Source: Rhyzopertha dominica
Taxonomy: Eukaryota; Arthropoda; Insecta; Coleoptera; Bostrichidae
DNA: 64,000 bases
Direction: 5' to 3'
Assembly (NCBI GenBank): GCA_025024175.1
Contig: QCXZ01000003.1
Coordinates: forward strand, 19,488,392-19,552,391
Every line of letters starts with the position of its first letter. Positions within the stretch are counted from its first letter, which is position 1. A model generated the notes under the pieces. That model made no database searches. It was not told the DNA's origin and saw only the letters and a program-made list of their open reading frames with translations. Positions 11,944 to 23,945 of the stretch are shown here, piece by piece. A program made the translations under genes and the position numbers.

Positions 11944-13971
11944 CAGGAGTCCCTCATTTTACGTGGGGGTTACGTTCCCTGGAAACACTGTGTAAACGGA
12001 AACCGCGTATAATGAAATAAACATTTTATTACATAAACTACATATGTACATATATGTGTACAGTAATTAATATATATATACATATATAACAATTAGTTTT
12101 TAGAAAAATAAGATGTTATTTTTGTCTGTTTAGCTTCGTTGCATAAATTTTTCTCAATTTCTTTGTATGGTGCCAACACCGCAAAGACCTCTCGTTTAAT
12201 TTTTAAACTTCGTTCCATTACAGGATCTTCCCTGATCAAGAGCTCGGTTAGATTGTGTGCCATGCTAAAACATTTGTCGAGAGTTTTAATTGTTAACTCC
12301 GGTGGTGCCGGGACTACGTCCTCATCTTTTTCTTCAGTTTCATACTCTTCATTCCCTGTCAGTTCTTTGAGTTCTTTATCAGTGAGTTCAACATTATGCG
12401 AATCAAGCAGCTCATTTACATCTTCCTCACACATATCATCAAATCCCTCTCCAGGCAATGACTTCTTTAAATCAGCAATTTCTTTAAGTTTGTCTCCGAA
12501 ATCAGGCATCTGCGCACGAGACGTTACAATTTCTGGCCATACGTTTCTCCAGCAACCTTTTAACGTCGATTGTTTAAGTTCTTCAAGTGATTCTTTTACA
12601 TTAACTATGCAATCTGCAATTGTGTAGTCTTTCAAGCATTGGCTTAATGTTTTTGTTGAGTCACGTTCCAAGTTTTCTAACAGCATTTTAAAAGTACGTC
12701 ACATGTGGTAAGCTTTGTAAGTGGCAATGATGCCCTGATCAAGGGGCTGTAGGAGTGATGTGGTGTTTGGTGGAAAAAATTCTACTCGAACATTGGGATT
12801 TATTTCCTGAAAGCGGACCCCTGGGTGACCAGGGGCATTATCTATGAGTAATAAAACCTGAAATGTGAGGTTTTTTGACTTCAAAGAACGCTTAACTTCT
12901 GGTATAAAACAGTTCTCAAACCAATCTAAGAAAATGTCTCCCGTTACCTACGCATGATTATTGGCACGCCAAAACACTGGTGATTTATTTTTATCAGTAT
13001 TTTTCAAAGCACGTGGATTAAGTGACTTGTACACTAACAAAGGTTTAATCATACAATCTCCAGCAGCATTTGAACAAAACAGAAGTGTAAGACGATCCTT
13101 GGCAGCTTTAAATCCTGGTGCAATCTTCTCTTCCTTTGATAAAAATGTTCGTTTTGGCATCTTCTTCCAAAACAAGCCAGTTTCGTCCGCGTTAAAAACC
13201 TGCTCCGGTTTAAAATTTACTTCTTCAATGATTTTTAAAATCTGTCCATGATATTCCTTTGCTGCATTAATATCTGCTCTAGCTGCTTCTCCTTGCAATT
13301 TGATATTATGTAAACTATGGCGATTTTTAAATCTTTCAAACCATCCTTTACTGGCCAAAACTGTTTTTGAGTATGCGTTTGATGACAGCGGCTCATCATC
13401 ATGAAACTCTCATATCGACGTGTTGCTTTANCCCTAATAAGAGTAGAGCTAAGAGGTGTCCGCATTTGATTTTGATCTTGGATCCACAGAGACAAAGCTT
13501 TTTTCAATGGGGCCACTTCTGGTATACCCAGCCACTTTTCCACATTTAGGAGCACTAGATTGTAGACTATGACGAACTTTTTCTTTATTTTGACGGATGG
13601 TACGCACAGATGACTCATTGATTTTATGTTTCCTTGCAATCGATACAACAGGTTTTTTTTTCTCCAAAGCATCCAAAATTGCACCTTTTTCAATTAACTT
13701 TAAAACTTTTTTGCTTCTCTTAGTAGCTATTGCTTTTTTATTTTTATTAGAAATTGCACTCATCGTTATGTAGGGTGCTTTAAACGCACACACACCTCTG
13801 CAAACAGATTACAGAGACTGATTACGCGATGCATGGACGCAACGGACACACAGATTGCACACAGGCTGCGAGGTGGGGATAAACCGCGTATAAGCGAATC
13901 GCCTAAAATAAATCATTGGTGTCCAATTTGTAACCGCGTATAAATTAGCCGCGTAAAACGAGGGATTCCTG
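11944..13971 (-). mobile_element. Tigger/pogo DNA transposon, full length
   Basis: A 2028-base element with inverted ends CAGGAGTCCCTCATTTTACG and CGTAAAACGAGGGATTCCTG and TA on both sides (11942-11943 and 13972-13973). Subterminal AACCGCGTATAA blocks occur at both ends, in the pattern of Tigger binding sites. It carries a single decayed transposase gene on the minus strand. It is inserted in a TPR intron, antisense to the host gene. Confidence 0.9.
12093..13763 (-). pseudogene. Tigger/pogo transposase, decayed
   Basis: From the ATG at 13763 the protein has an N-terminal CENP-B-like helix-turn-helix (KKVLKLIEKGAI, KINESSVRTIR), a second DNA-binding part (SKGWFERFKNRHSLHN) and a DDE_1 catalytic domain. 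Catalytic Asp are in FNADETGLFWK, LLIDNAPGHP and LLQPLDQGII; 33 residues separate the last two. The acidic C-terminal tail ends with QTKITSYF, which fits a PCNA-binding PIP box. Damage: a frame change and return between about 13350 and 13450; a TAG where NNHAWVT is expected, near 12950; and a TGA after KAYHM near 12697. Elsewhere the same frame stays open, so decay is moderate. Pogo-type transposases bind TIRs and excise their own element. Confidence 0.88.
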
Positions 13972-14053
13972 TATAACAAATCCAGTGAAATTAGATTATG
14001 TGTTGTCTTTATAATGTGAAGATGTTCATTATTCATTTTATCTTTTTGAACAG

Positions 14054-14497
14054 ATTCAACCAACACCTCCCCAGCAGGCTGTAGCTTTGGTCCTGCCACG
14101 TGTGGAACCACCAAGCAGTGGCCCAACTCAGGAACAAGGCACCAGCAGCAGCAGTTCTAATACTGTGACGACAACACAAGCAAGTCTGAAGCGTCAACGA
14201 GAGCCTGATACCGACAGCTGCCAAGCTGAAGATCAAAGCAAAACTCAACAGCAACCTAAACGCACTCGAATGCAACAGGGTGAAACTGAAACTTTCCAAA
14301 GTGTAAGCGAAAGCGGCTTGGAGGTCGAGTATCAGGTTCCCACGAGTAGCCAGAGGGATCACGAAGAGGATACTGATGCTGTTATAGTTGTTGAAAGCGA
14401 CGAGGATGGAGATGCTCCCGATGAAGGTGACGGTGAAGATGATGAGCCAGATGATCCCGACACTGAAGGTTTTGACATGGAAGCTCTGAACTATCCC
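14054..14497 (+). CDS. Tpr: TPR / Megator exon (acidic tail)
   Basis: A 444-base phase 0/0 exon (148 codons) with acceptor TTTGAACAG/ATTCAACC and donor TATCCC/GTAAGT. It encodes a Pro/Gln/Ser segment, a basic patch (SLKRQREP and QPKRTRM) that may serve in nuclear import, then a strongly acidic run with AVIVVESDEDGDAPDEG. In TPR the coiled coil is followed by a long acidic, natively unfolded tail, and the VIVVESDED stretch fits the corresponding region. Confidence 0.88.
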
Positions 14498-14699
14498 GTA
14501 AGTTTATTGTGCTTGACATATTCCCTTGCACAAGTTATTAAAAAAAAAGACTTAACTTTTTAGCTTTCTCACAATATTAAGGGGATTATGCCCGTAGTCT
14601 GCTTATGAGATTCACAATGTAAACTTGACAACGAATATCTTCAAAAGTAACAAGAATTTTTACTCATTCAATGAAAGGCTTTAGTGTTCTGAAGAGACT

Positions 14700-14999
14700 G
14701 AATTTTTAATTTTTGCAAAAATTTTTACTATTAATTTTTTAACAAATTAAAAAAATGGTGATATTAAAAATCCTAAATGGCTGGATCGATTTGAATGAAT
14801 TGTTTTGTATGCGTTTAGGTGGCGCCCTGGATGGTTTAGATTCACTGCAGTCGGTATCTAGGTTATTTATCTATGCTGCAACTAAACCGGCTGGATCGAT
14901 GTGAATGAATTTTTGTGTGTGCATTCATTCATTCATTTCATTCATTTTAATATCCCAATCGCTTGGAATATTATGCAGGACGTCTGCCAGGTCCGCTAG
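14700..14999 (+). mobile_element. Helitron-like non-autonomous element, 3' part
   Basis: Ends with a small stem GGAC..GTCC followed by CGCTAG/T, the Helitron 3' pattern. The body has GGCTGGATCGATTTGAATGA near 14780 repeated with small changes at about 14890, and an ATTC microsatellite at 14923-14940. The 5' end was not identified, so 14700 is approximate. Confidence 0.5.
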
Positions 15000-16863
15000 T
15001 ATTCAATATAAAATTCTTCAAGTTTAGAAAGTGCAATATTCTCATCCTGTTATAAACAATTGCCTTTGCACTTGATAAAAATATTGTTTTCTTTTTAATT
15101 GTATTAACACTGAATATACCAATACCATATAATAATAAAATCTACCCCACTTTTGACTACCTAATATGTGTGTATAATGTCTGCTAGGTACCTAACGCCG
15201 TTGTCTGAATAATACAAGTCAGTGCTAATTTAGGCGGAAACAAATAGCATCCGTCCGGTGCTGCCGCCTGGTATATTTAGACGGCAAATCAACAGTGAGT
15301 AGCTTATCTGATATTAACTTATTTGCAGTTCTCTGTAACGCCACCATTACAACTATGAATGAAAAACGTATGTCTGGTATAGCCCGAAATGAACGAAATT
15401 ATGTTGTGATGCTTACAGTTTCAAGGTCAACTGTCGCATAAATAAAGTTAGCTGAAGGCGGCATGAATGCCTTTAATTCTGCGTTTGGTGATTGCTTACA
15501 CTTTGAAACTAGAAACAGTCGATACGTAAATGACAAGCAACATGTTCATTGTAGTCCATTAGAAAAATACGTTTGTGAATTAATTATAAACAAATATATT
15601 TATATTTTATAGAATATATTTTTTCGCTTTGTTTACTTCGAGAAATATATGTAAATAACCTAGAAACTGAGTTAGTTACATAAAGTTAATGAAAATATTT
15701 GACAAGCAAATGCCAAATATTAAAACCAATGTTACCTTTTCTTGATATCAATCATCACTGGCAAGTGAGGGAAAAGATCGTAAAATTGTCCAATACATAA
15801 TTCTTTTGCATATGCTAAGCGTATACAAAGAATAGAACTATTAATACATCAGTTTTTGTGTAACCGTAATATGACTATTGCAACATTATTAATTTTCTTA
15901 AAAATTATCGCAAACGATCCCGATTGTTATTGCAAGATGATGGTAGTATTAGTTGTTAAATGTTTTCAATTTTTTATAAAGTTAGTTTTGGGTACATGCT
16001 CTTAAAAGTAAGAAATGCAGAAATGGTGATTTTTTCTCTAAAATTATGAGATAAGATAGTAACCCACCCTTGCCGTTGCATACTAATCAATGGTGATTAC
16101 TCGTTTTTATATGTTATTATCCATCCTCGTAGTTTATTTATTAAACAAAGTTGGTAAAATGCAATAGAAGATGGGAAAAATTCGGAACCTAAACAGTAAT
16201 GAAGTTCTCTGAAAACTATGAAAAAATCGTTAAATTAAAAAAAAACTCAGCAAAGCAAGTTGTGTTGCACAGAAGTCGCCCTACCTACAATAGTATTACA
16301 GTGTATCTATTTTATGTAAAATAACGAAGTAGGTGTCTACTTTCAGTACTACTGTAAGTTATAAAAGACTGGCAATATTATTTCTAAATGCGTTTAGTGG
16401 ACCACTAATCGTTTGTATCCTTCAATCTGTTGCAAAAAAATACAAGCAAGAAGGTAGGAACAGCATATACCTATGTATTTTGGCTTGGCCAGAATGGTCC
16501 TTTACGCCAACTCTTCATTCCGCAATATTTATTAGTTCCCAATTACGACTAGGTACATAAAAAAACAAATTTGCAATAAAAATGTGCGTTTATTGAAAAA
16601 CAACTTACTTATCCAAATAAGTGCCGTGCTCGGGACCTGGGACTACGAGGAAAAGAGCACGACCAAGAAAAACCTCGATTATGGTCCCACACAATAAAAT
16701 AAGTATTATAGGTTTAAAGGTATATTTTAGAAAAGTATTAAGTTAGTATCATGAAAAAAAAAGTAGAATGTGAAAAGTGCCACCAAAAATACATACTAGC
16801 GATCAGCGACGTTTTGTGTTGAACAGCAACAGAGGTCTGTAACCTGCAAAGAATACGGTAACA

Positions 16864-17053
16864 GGTGTTTCACGATTTACTCATCATTCCGAAAACTTAA
16901 CCAATTTTCACTAAATAGTAGTAACTGGTGTTTAAACAGTTCGTATAAAAACGAAAACTAATCTGTGTGCACAAAAAAATCTGTAAAAAAGGAATTAGCC
17001 AAAAGTAATGCATTACTGTTATTTCCGATTCGGTGAGTTAATCGTGAAACACA
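16864..17053. mobile_element. 190-bp MITE with inverted ends
   Basis: GTGTTTCACGATTTACTCAT at the left is matched by the complement of GTGAGTTAATCGTGAAACAC at the right, with another matching CGGAAA block inside each arm. No target duplication could be fixed. It lies 440 bases from the P-element relic, but no sequence link to it is visible. Confidence 0.55.
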
Positions 17054-17492
17054 TCGGGTGAGTATGAATCTTATCAAATAGGTATCTACTGATACTACCA
17101 ATACGAATACTATTAAGTTTAAATCAAATGAATTATTTACTCATGCTTCAGTATAGAAAGTTTGAACGATTTTTGCTTTTTAGTATATTTAAAATCACTT
17201 GAAAACCTCTTTCTATATTTAATTGCCGACACCCGTAATATTAATTCTAGCAGAAATTTTCTGTGCGATTCACATTCTGGTACAGAAGGAACGTACCATT
17301 TCGGTAATTTCTTTTTTATCCTTTTTTCAGCTTTTAACCCGATTCTTCGTAAGATGTTTTTTCTTTAAAAAAGTGAAATTATTAACTTGGAAAATTTTGC
17401 ATAGAAATTTCACACATGCGTTCTAAAAGTTTTGTAGGTGCCCTTAAAGAATGTGTTTGATAGTTATAATTTTTATTATGAATTAGTAACTG

Positions 17493-18181
17493 TCATTCAT
17501 TTGTTAAATCAGATTCTGACTGCATTTCCTTTTTGCATTCTTCGCATTTGAACTTATAGCATCTTTTTGCAAGATATCCTGCAAAATACGATAATGCACA
17601 ATCTTCTAATGTTGGTTGACCCTCATCACTTCCGTTATCACTACTACTTGAACTGGAATACGACACGCTACTTGCAGAAGAAACTGATTTAACAGGTGAA
17701 GGTGCAACTGTAGCATCAGACAGTTGCTACACATTTCCAAATTTATGTTGCGCATCGAATATGCAATTAGATGTAAAAACTGGTCACTGCCCTGGTTGTG
17801 GGATTTTTTTATAACCGCCACGTTGTCTGTACACAGAAAAAAGGTTTTCAATTGGATCTTGATTTAGACGCGCCGTGAGAAGATATTCATATCCATGAAG
17901 TTTGTTCGACTCAAAATATTGCCGGACAGCATTTATGCTTATAAGCATTCCATCAAAACAAGGTGGTCTTGATTCCTTTTGGTTCTTGTCAATTTTGAAA
18001 ACGCGTGAAAAAACTGACCAGCCATCTTCTAGAGCCCTAATCGCGTCCAAATTTGAATCTTGCAATGCTCTGTTGCACGATTTTGCAGAGTATAACTGAC
18101 GACTATTCAAAGCGTCAAATAAATTATTTGTAGCTTCGATGTGTCCACTAGCTGTATTAGTTTCAACGAGAAAACTTATGA
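17493..18181 (-). pseudogene. P-element / THAP9-like transposase, C-terminal relic
   Basis: The minus-strand frame from 18181 reads FLVETNTASGHIEATNNLF, then NSRQLYSAKSCNRAL, then LTARLNQDPIENLFSVYRQRGG, the hallmark C-terminal block of P-element and THAP9-type transposases. After RGGYKK the frame shifts. The remainder resumes with DQFLHLIAYSMRN and ends with YFAGYLAKRCYKFKCEECKKE before a stop at 17493-17495, where a conserved AGY and a CxxC pair are visible. A stop lies just upstream of the fragment at about 18183, and the N-terminal THAP and DNA-binding parts were not found. It is antisense in a TPR intron. Confidence 0.75.
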
Positions 18182-18363
18182 ACTAAAATACTTGGCTAGG
18201 TCGTTTCATTTACCGTATCCGCTGTTGTAAATTTCAAATAGGCAGACGACTAGGAAAGAGATGATTTATGAAGATTAATTAAGATTTAGCTCACTCATTT
18301 TATAAAAAATTAAACTTGAAATATTGCGAAGTTTTTCATACTGAATAAAGTAATTTTTTGCAG

Positions 18364-18553
18364 GAACAAGAAATTAATTATGAAGATGCCGATTGTCATG
18401 ATGAAGAGGAGGAAGAGGCGGGCAATGAAGTTGAAGTAATTGAAGATTCAAGCGAAGTGCCAAATCAAGAACAGCAACCTATGCAGTCTACTTCCTCTCA
18501 GATAGAAAATGCCGAACAGGCCCAGTCTGAAGCCACGAGCAGTGGAACAGATG
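18364..18553 (+). CDS. Tpr: TPR / Megator exon (acidic tail)
   Basis: A 190-base exon with acceptor TTTTTTGCAG/GAACAAG and donor ACAGATG/GTGAGT, phase 0 in and 1 out. It encodes 63 residues dominated by Glu, Asp, Ser and Gln (DADCHDEEEEEAGNEVEVIE), continuing the acidic tail. Its last base completes a Gly codon with the exon at 31905, across a 13.4 kb intron. Confidence 0.85.
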
Positions 18554-19449
18554 GTGAGTAAAGGAGCTCAATGTTTACTTCTACCTTTCACTATTTAATG
18601 ATCCTTTATATTCGTTCCTGTACTTCTAAAATGTTTGTTTTGAACCTATGTGTTGTAATAAAAAATTAAAGCAAAATTTTGTTTTTATTTTTGTTTTTAG
18701 TCATCCTAATTTGGTTCAGTTATGAGCGTATGGTTAAATGTTGAAAATTTTTCTTTAATTTTTTATTAAGCATGGCTGTATATGCATGTTTCTGCAAAAC
18801 TGTTAAGCTTATAAAAGGTGTTACACAGGATCTTTCAGAAAAAATGATTATTAGTGATAACAGTCAACTGATTCCAAGCTATATTTGTATTTTCTCATTA
18901 GGACATTATTTAATAATACTTTCTGTTTATATTTTACATCCTATCACTTTGTGTATTTTGTTATATAAAAATTAAATTATAATTGTGGAACTTCATAATA
19001 TGTATTATAATATTCATGTTTCTAATAGATACGAATCATTTACTGTTTTTGCTATAAATGAAAATGAAGTAAGATTATTCTTGCAAACTTGAAATGTAAA
19101 GTTTCTCTGGGAACAAGATGCAAATAAAATAATTTCGGACACATAAATTGATGTCAATAAAAGAGAGTATGAGAACATGTGATTTTTATAAAATACTTTG
19201 TCGAGTGGTTATATTTGATCACAAATAAAATCTGAACTTCTCAAGGCTAAAACATAATAGGACAACACAAGTTGACTGGATAATCAAGATTACAATCTGC
19301 TATCATTAATATACAAAAGGCACTATAACCACTTTGTATCATTTTGAAGTTTTTATGAAATGCTCTGTATAACTTGATGACATACATCTAAAACAAAATC
19401 ACATATGCCAAGTTCATATTATCTTAGTAATAATAAGAAAATGCAACAA

Positions 19450-19610
19450 GAAAAAAGTAATTAAAAATTAAGATTATTTTTGTTTAATTTTGTATATGTA
19501 CTATGTACTATATATAAATAAGTAAATAATTACTTATTTATAGTACATTATGATTAAACTCATATAAATAAATTAAACAAAAACAATCTTAATTTTTAAT
19601 TACTTTTTTT
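19450..19610. repeat. AT-rich foldback (MITE-like), arms about 40 bp
   Basis: The left arm starts AAAAAAGTAATTAAAAATTA and the right arm is its inverted copy, ending TTTTTAATTACTTTTTTT, with about one mismatch over 40 bases. The interior contains a second palindrome around AATAAGTAAATAATTACTTATT. The whole 160-base unit could fold into one long hairpin. No clear target duplication. Confidence 0.7.
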
Positions 19611-22489
19611 TAATTGACATGACTTACACATTCTTGAGCTCATTATAATTGTCTCAAAACCATAATTCAGATCTAGCTAGCAGTAGGGTTATTTCACAAC
19701 ACAACACACATTTCACAAAATAAATAATAAGACACACTAAGCAATAGGCAGTTAAACAAATTAATATTAAGTACAAAAAATAGGTCAAGCAAGCTCTTAT
19801 TAACATGAACATGGCTCCTAGCATGTACTTTATTATGTATAGTTTGATGTACATTTGACGTTTGTCCTGTTTGGCATATTTACCATTTATACCACTGATG
19901 AAACTAAGATGGTATTACAGTTACGCTATACCTAATATGGGCACTGTTAATTTTGGGGAATTGTAATCAAAATAAATAAGCAGACAAAGATAACAAAGCT
20001 CATTAACACAAGTGACATTTCAGTTTGTTGCATCACCAATACGTTCTTCTGCTTACTTTTTCACATTTTCAAACTTTAAAATTTACACAAAAACTATTTC
20101 CTGCAGCTTGATTGCTTAATGACTTCACCACATAGAAAGTTTTGGGTCACATGCCAAAAAAGTTGATTTTTTTGTATTAATTAATTTGTAATTAATGTAA
20201 GCAATGAAAAATCTTTTGTTTTCCTGTGAACATTAAATTAATATGGTAAATATATGCAAGTATGGTTTGTGTCTCACTGTCGCAACATTACGTTACATAG
20301 GGCAAGGTTTAGCATTCTTTTTTTTTTTTCATGGAGGACGTAGGAATCCTGCTTCCGATATGCAAGATTGTGCCGGATTCTTCTATCTGGTTTTTTATTG
20401 TGACCTTATAAAGCTAATTCAAATTTACCATAATTAATTCAATTTATTAGACAATCAAGAATGTGTCACTTTTGCTTCACCATGTGATTGTGTTTTAAAA
20501 TCTCTCATTGATAAACACTGCTTAGTTGATTTTTAATGTCTACAGGAGCTAACCTGGCGAACTCCAGTGCACAGTTCAAATGCTTTTGACATATAGCATG
20601 TTATTTTACCCTTTCCCCCAAATGCTTTCAATCAGAAATTCCCGTATTCATTCAAGCTGGATCACAATCGTCGCATCCCACATAATGAAACAAGCAAAAC
20701 AGTAAATTAATTATCTACATTAGTACCTCACAGTCAATCTGCACTTTCATTTTACAAATGTTTCCAACTTCTTAATCAATTATTCCAATTAACAATTTTA
20801 TCTGTTTGGGTAGAAAATGCTGAATTTCTTGNAGGTTAGNGCTANAGTCTGAGACAATCGAAACTGGCATGAAGTTTACTTTAGTCCGCAATNTGATTGG
20901 TTTAGGGCAAATCCAAGATTGCTCGAAACATGCTNTGTTGCCAGTATTTCCTTAGCTCGATTCGACTCTTTTAATTATTAATTTCTGGTGAATTGTTAAC
21001 AAGAGCACATAGAAGCAAATTTACCCAATGAGGTGTGGGTGACAGGCGATTTGCAGAGTTTAAAGAGATGTATTCATGCCATGAACCACCCAACATTGTT
21101 TGACTTAATGTGGTAAAATTAAATATCAAGGAAATAAAACTTTGGTTGAAATTCTGTGATAAAAAAAAATATTTCCTTAAAACCAAATCGGTGCTAATGA
21201 TCCATTATATCAATATTTTAAATTTTTGCTCATATATTAACATTGTTATACATTAATGTTTGTAATATTAATACTGGTAGTTACTTTTATCCAGTTGGCA
21301 TTAACTTTAATTGTTCAGTTTTTAATTAATTTATGAGCAGTTCTTGAATGTATGTGCATTTATTGTTCCCAATACTATACCGGTAAGTAATGACATTGAA
21401 ATATTTAAAAGCTTGTTAGAGTTCTTAAATTACTAAAATACTGTAACATTCTGTATTTCAATTATGCTATACATGTTACTCTAATACTAATGTTCACAAA
21501 ACTTGTTCACATTACCTGTGATGTAGTAATATAATATGTTAAAACATATATGTATAAACGTACATAATTTGATATTTTAATATACCCATACACAATATAG
21601 TGATGAAGTATGGAATTAAAAATTTCATTGTTCATTTTTTATTTCAGAAAATCCCACTACCTGTTTCTATTTTCCATACTTTTTCATCTGATATGTTAGA
21701 TTACACTACTGGCATTCTGGATATAATGTACCATTTTTAAATAGTAGCCCTATATTATTTTGATAGAAACCCTGGAATAAAATAGAAAGAACTAAAATGA
21801 ATATCTTACAAAATTTCATTTGTACTCAAAAACATTCAAACTATTAAACTGAGACATTAACTTCATAGTTGGTTTAAATTATCTTTCAGAAGAAAACCTA
21901 TATCAGTTGTTTGTAAAACTGCAGTGGTAGTTTAATGAATTTTTGTGTCAAGTGCATTTTGAATTATTTTTCATCGTTTATGCAGATACTCTTTATATTT
22001 AGTATTCATTTGCAATTAAATACAACAAAGGCAATTTGATAGAAATTAAATTATAAAAAGTCATCACTTTAAGGCACAAAACAAAATTGAAAGATAAAAT
22101 GAAAGAACTTCGAGGTTTTACAATAATTACACTTTTTTATGTATTGTTTTTAAGTGCACAGTGTTCCATCACGTGGTATTTTGATAACTACAGTTTGAAG
22201 ATCACTCTTACTTTTTTGTTATGAGCTGTACTGCATCATCACCATTTTTATATCACTTTTATTTTACAACTATAGCCCACTTTTGAATGTCCTTACATTT
22301 CTTCAGCCCTCTATATCTAGCATACAATTTGCTACAAAAAAAAAATTAAAAATACTTTTATAGATATTTCAATTTTGGATAAACTGGCATATTCATATCT
22401 TTTTTGGGTCCAATTTTTGAGTTATAACACATATAATTTGTTGGCACTGCTATGATTGAAAAGCGTCATTGATTAAGTAAGTTTAATTA

Positions 22490-22755
22490 TTGACTCCGCC
22501 CGTTTTTGGNAATTAGCCAGCTCAATACTTTTTATTAGTCTTTATAAACATACATCCATGCCCTAGGCGGGGCTCGAACCCGCAACCTCGGGGTTTAGAA
22601 AAAGAGGTTTTTTTTTTTTAATTATTAATGACCCTGCCAGCTTAGGGCAATTAGCCAGCTCATTAGGTGATCTTTATTGGAATTAAATTGTATTATAACA
22701 TTAGGTACATAATTCCGCGCTACCCAATAGACCAGCTAGGCCGGCTAAAAAAAGA
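22490..22755 (-). repeat. two partial tRNA-derived SINE copies in tandem
   Basis: On the minus strand, GCCGGCCTAGCTGGTCTATT with GGGTAGCGCGG resembles a tRNA A-box region (about 22745-22715). GAGGTTGCGGGTTCGAGCCC at about 22596-22572 holds a good B box. Two tails with GAGCTGGCTAATT (about 22660 and 22520) show there are two copies: the upstream copy has lost its B box and the downstream copy has lost its A-box head. A poly(A) run on the minus strand separates them. No intact tRNA gene is present. Confidence 0.7.
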
Positions 22756-23474
22756 GGTTACCCATTGTGAACCGTCAAAGCATAATAATGCTAACTAAGG
22801 AGTCAAACTATTTAACACTGACAAACCCGTCAAGGCTATATAATTCTTAATCATTCTAGGGAAAACAATGGTGTAAGGGATTTTTTTGGCTGGCACTGTA
22901 CATGTTGACATAAAGCCTGAGAACTTTAAAACGGTTAATGACTTTATATTATTTTTGTACACCTTCTCTTCAAGGTATGCTAATAAATAGGTAGTTTAAA
23001 GGACTCAGGTTTGAACTGCGTGGTGACTAATTAAGGTCACCTGTTCGCAAAATGAGCTTATGGGGATATAGCTGAAATCTTCGCTAAAATTAGGGGAGTG
23101 CTAGTTGCAGAACTGACGACATCTAGATAACACAATTTTTTCTAAGTAAGTTTCCAATAACACGAATGAATACAAAAACATAGCCTTCTATGACAATTTT
23201 TTTAAATTTATGTTAGTTTTAAACTGCACTCACCCTTTTCAGGCATCTTGTATTGTTACATTTATTTTAAATATAGGATCAGGTATTATTCCAAATTCTT
23301 TTTTTTATGATGTTAAGCATTGCATAGATTCTTATTTCCAAACAGTGATTTTCATTTGTTACATGGCGTCATTATTTACCAACATAAGAACTGCATAAAT
23401 GCCTTTAATAGTTTCTAATATGTATGTAAATAGCCATATATTATTTTTTTTCACGCTCATTTCATTTGTTTCGT

Positions 23475-23945
23475 ATTGGACATCACTCCACGAACTACTC
23501 TTTTTTTGCTTCATTGTCCCGCTTACCACGTGATTACAATTTTGTTGCGCACTTAATAGATCCCTTACATCAGTCTCTTCCTGCTATCAGGAGGCAGCTT
23601 ATACTCTCGATTGTAATATTCTTGCAACAACATAAGGGGCAACCATCTACCCTCTAAATTTAGTACCTTTTTCCACCAAACGATGGAGCAAGCACAGTAT
23701 CCCTATTGAGCAACAATTCCCGGTTTTTATGCAACCCAACATTACCACATTTGAATATCTGCAGAGTTCAATGACAGGTAAGATCTACCCTCGGATCTAC
23801 CTGTTTTTACGATTACACCCAATATAAACAGGCCAACCCAACCGGTGCGGTATAGCTAGGAATATGAAATTAGAGTTCCAAGTGGACAGATACAACGTTC
23901 GTAGGTATAAAGGGTCGGCGTGAACGAAATTTAATAGCAATTACC
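23475..23945 (+). repeat. left arm of a large inverted repeat
   Basis: Matches the complement of 26985-27440 with moderate divergence. Shared blocks include TACCTTTTTCCACCAAACGA, CAGTATCCCTATTGAGCAAC, AATATCTGCAGAGTTCAATG and ATAAAGGGTCGGCG. The distance between arms is about 3.0 kb. No transposase or reverse transcriptase is visible in the arms or between them. This may be an element with long terminal inverted repeats or two opposed copies of one unknown repeat. Confidence 0.75.

Larger units (their letters stand above)
9989..14053 (+). other. TPR intron, 4.1 kb
   Basis: Contains a GA/CT-ended MITE, a Helitron-type 3' end and a full-length Tigger element (listed separately). The stretch 10920-11940 shows no recognisable feature; a minus-strand open frame at 11199-11468 has no family resemblance I can name. 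Confidence 0.8.
14498..18363 (+). other. TPR intron, 3.9 kb
   Basis: Holds a Helitron-type end, a short inverted-repeat MITE and an antisense P-element transposase relic (listed separately). I see nothing recognisable at 15000-16850; the open frame at 16333-16560 has no family resemblance. Confidence 0.8.

Noticed and set aside
16333..16560. 75-codon frame in a TPR intron
   Set aside because: No family resemblance, no splice logic, and composition like the surrounding AT-rich intron.
22560..22600. tRNA gene on the minus strand
   Set aside because: Only the B-box half is present, with no matching acceptor stem or A box at tRNA distance; SINE copies explain it.
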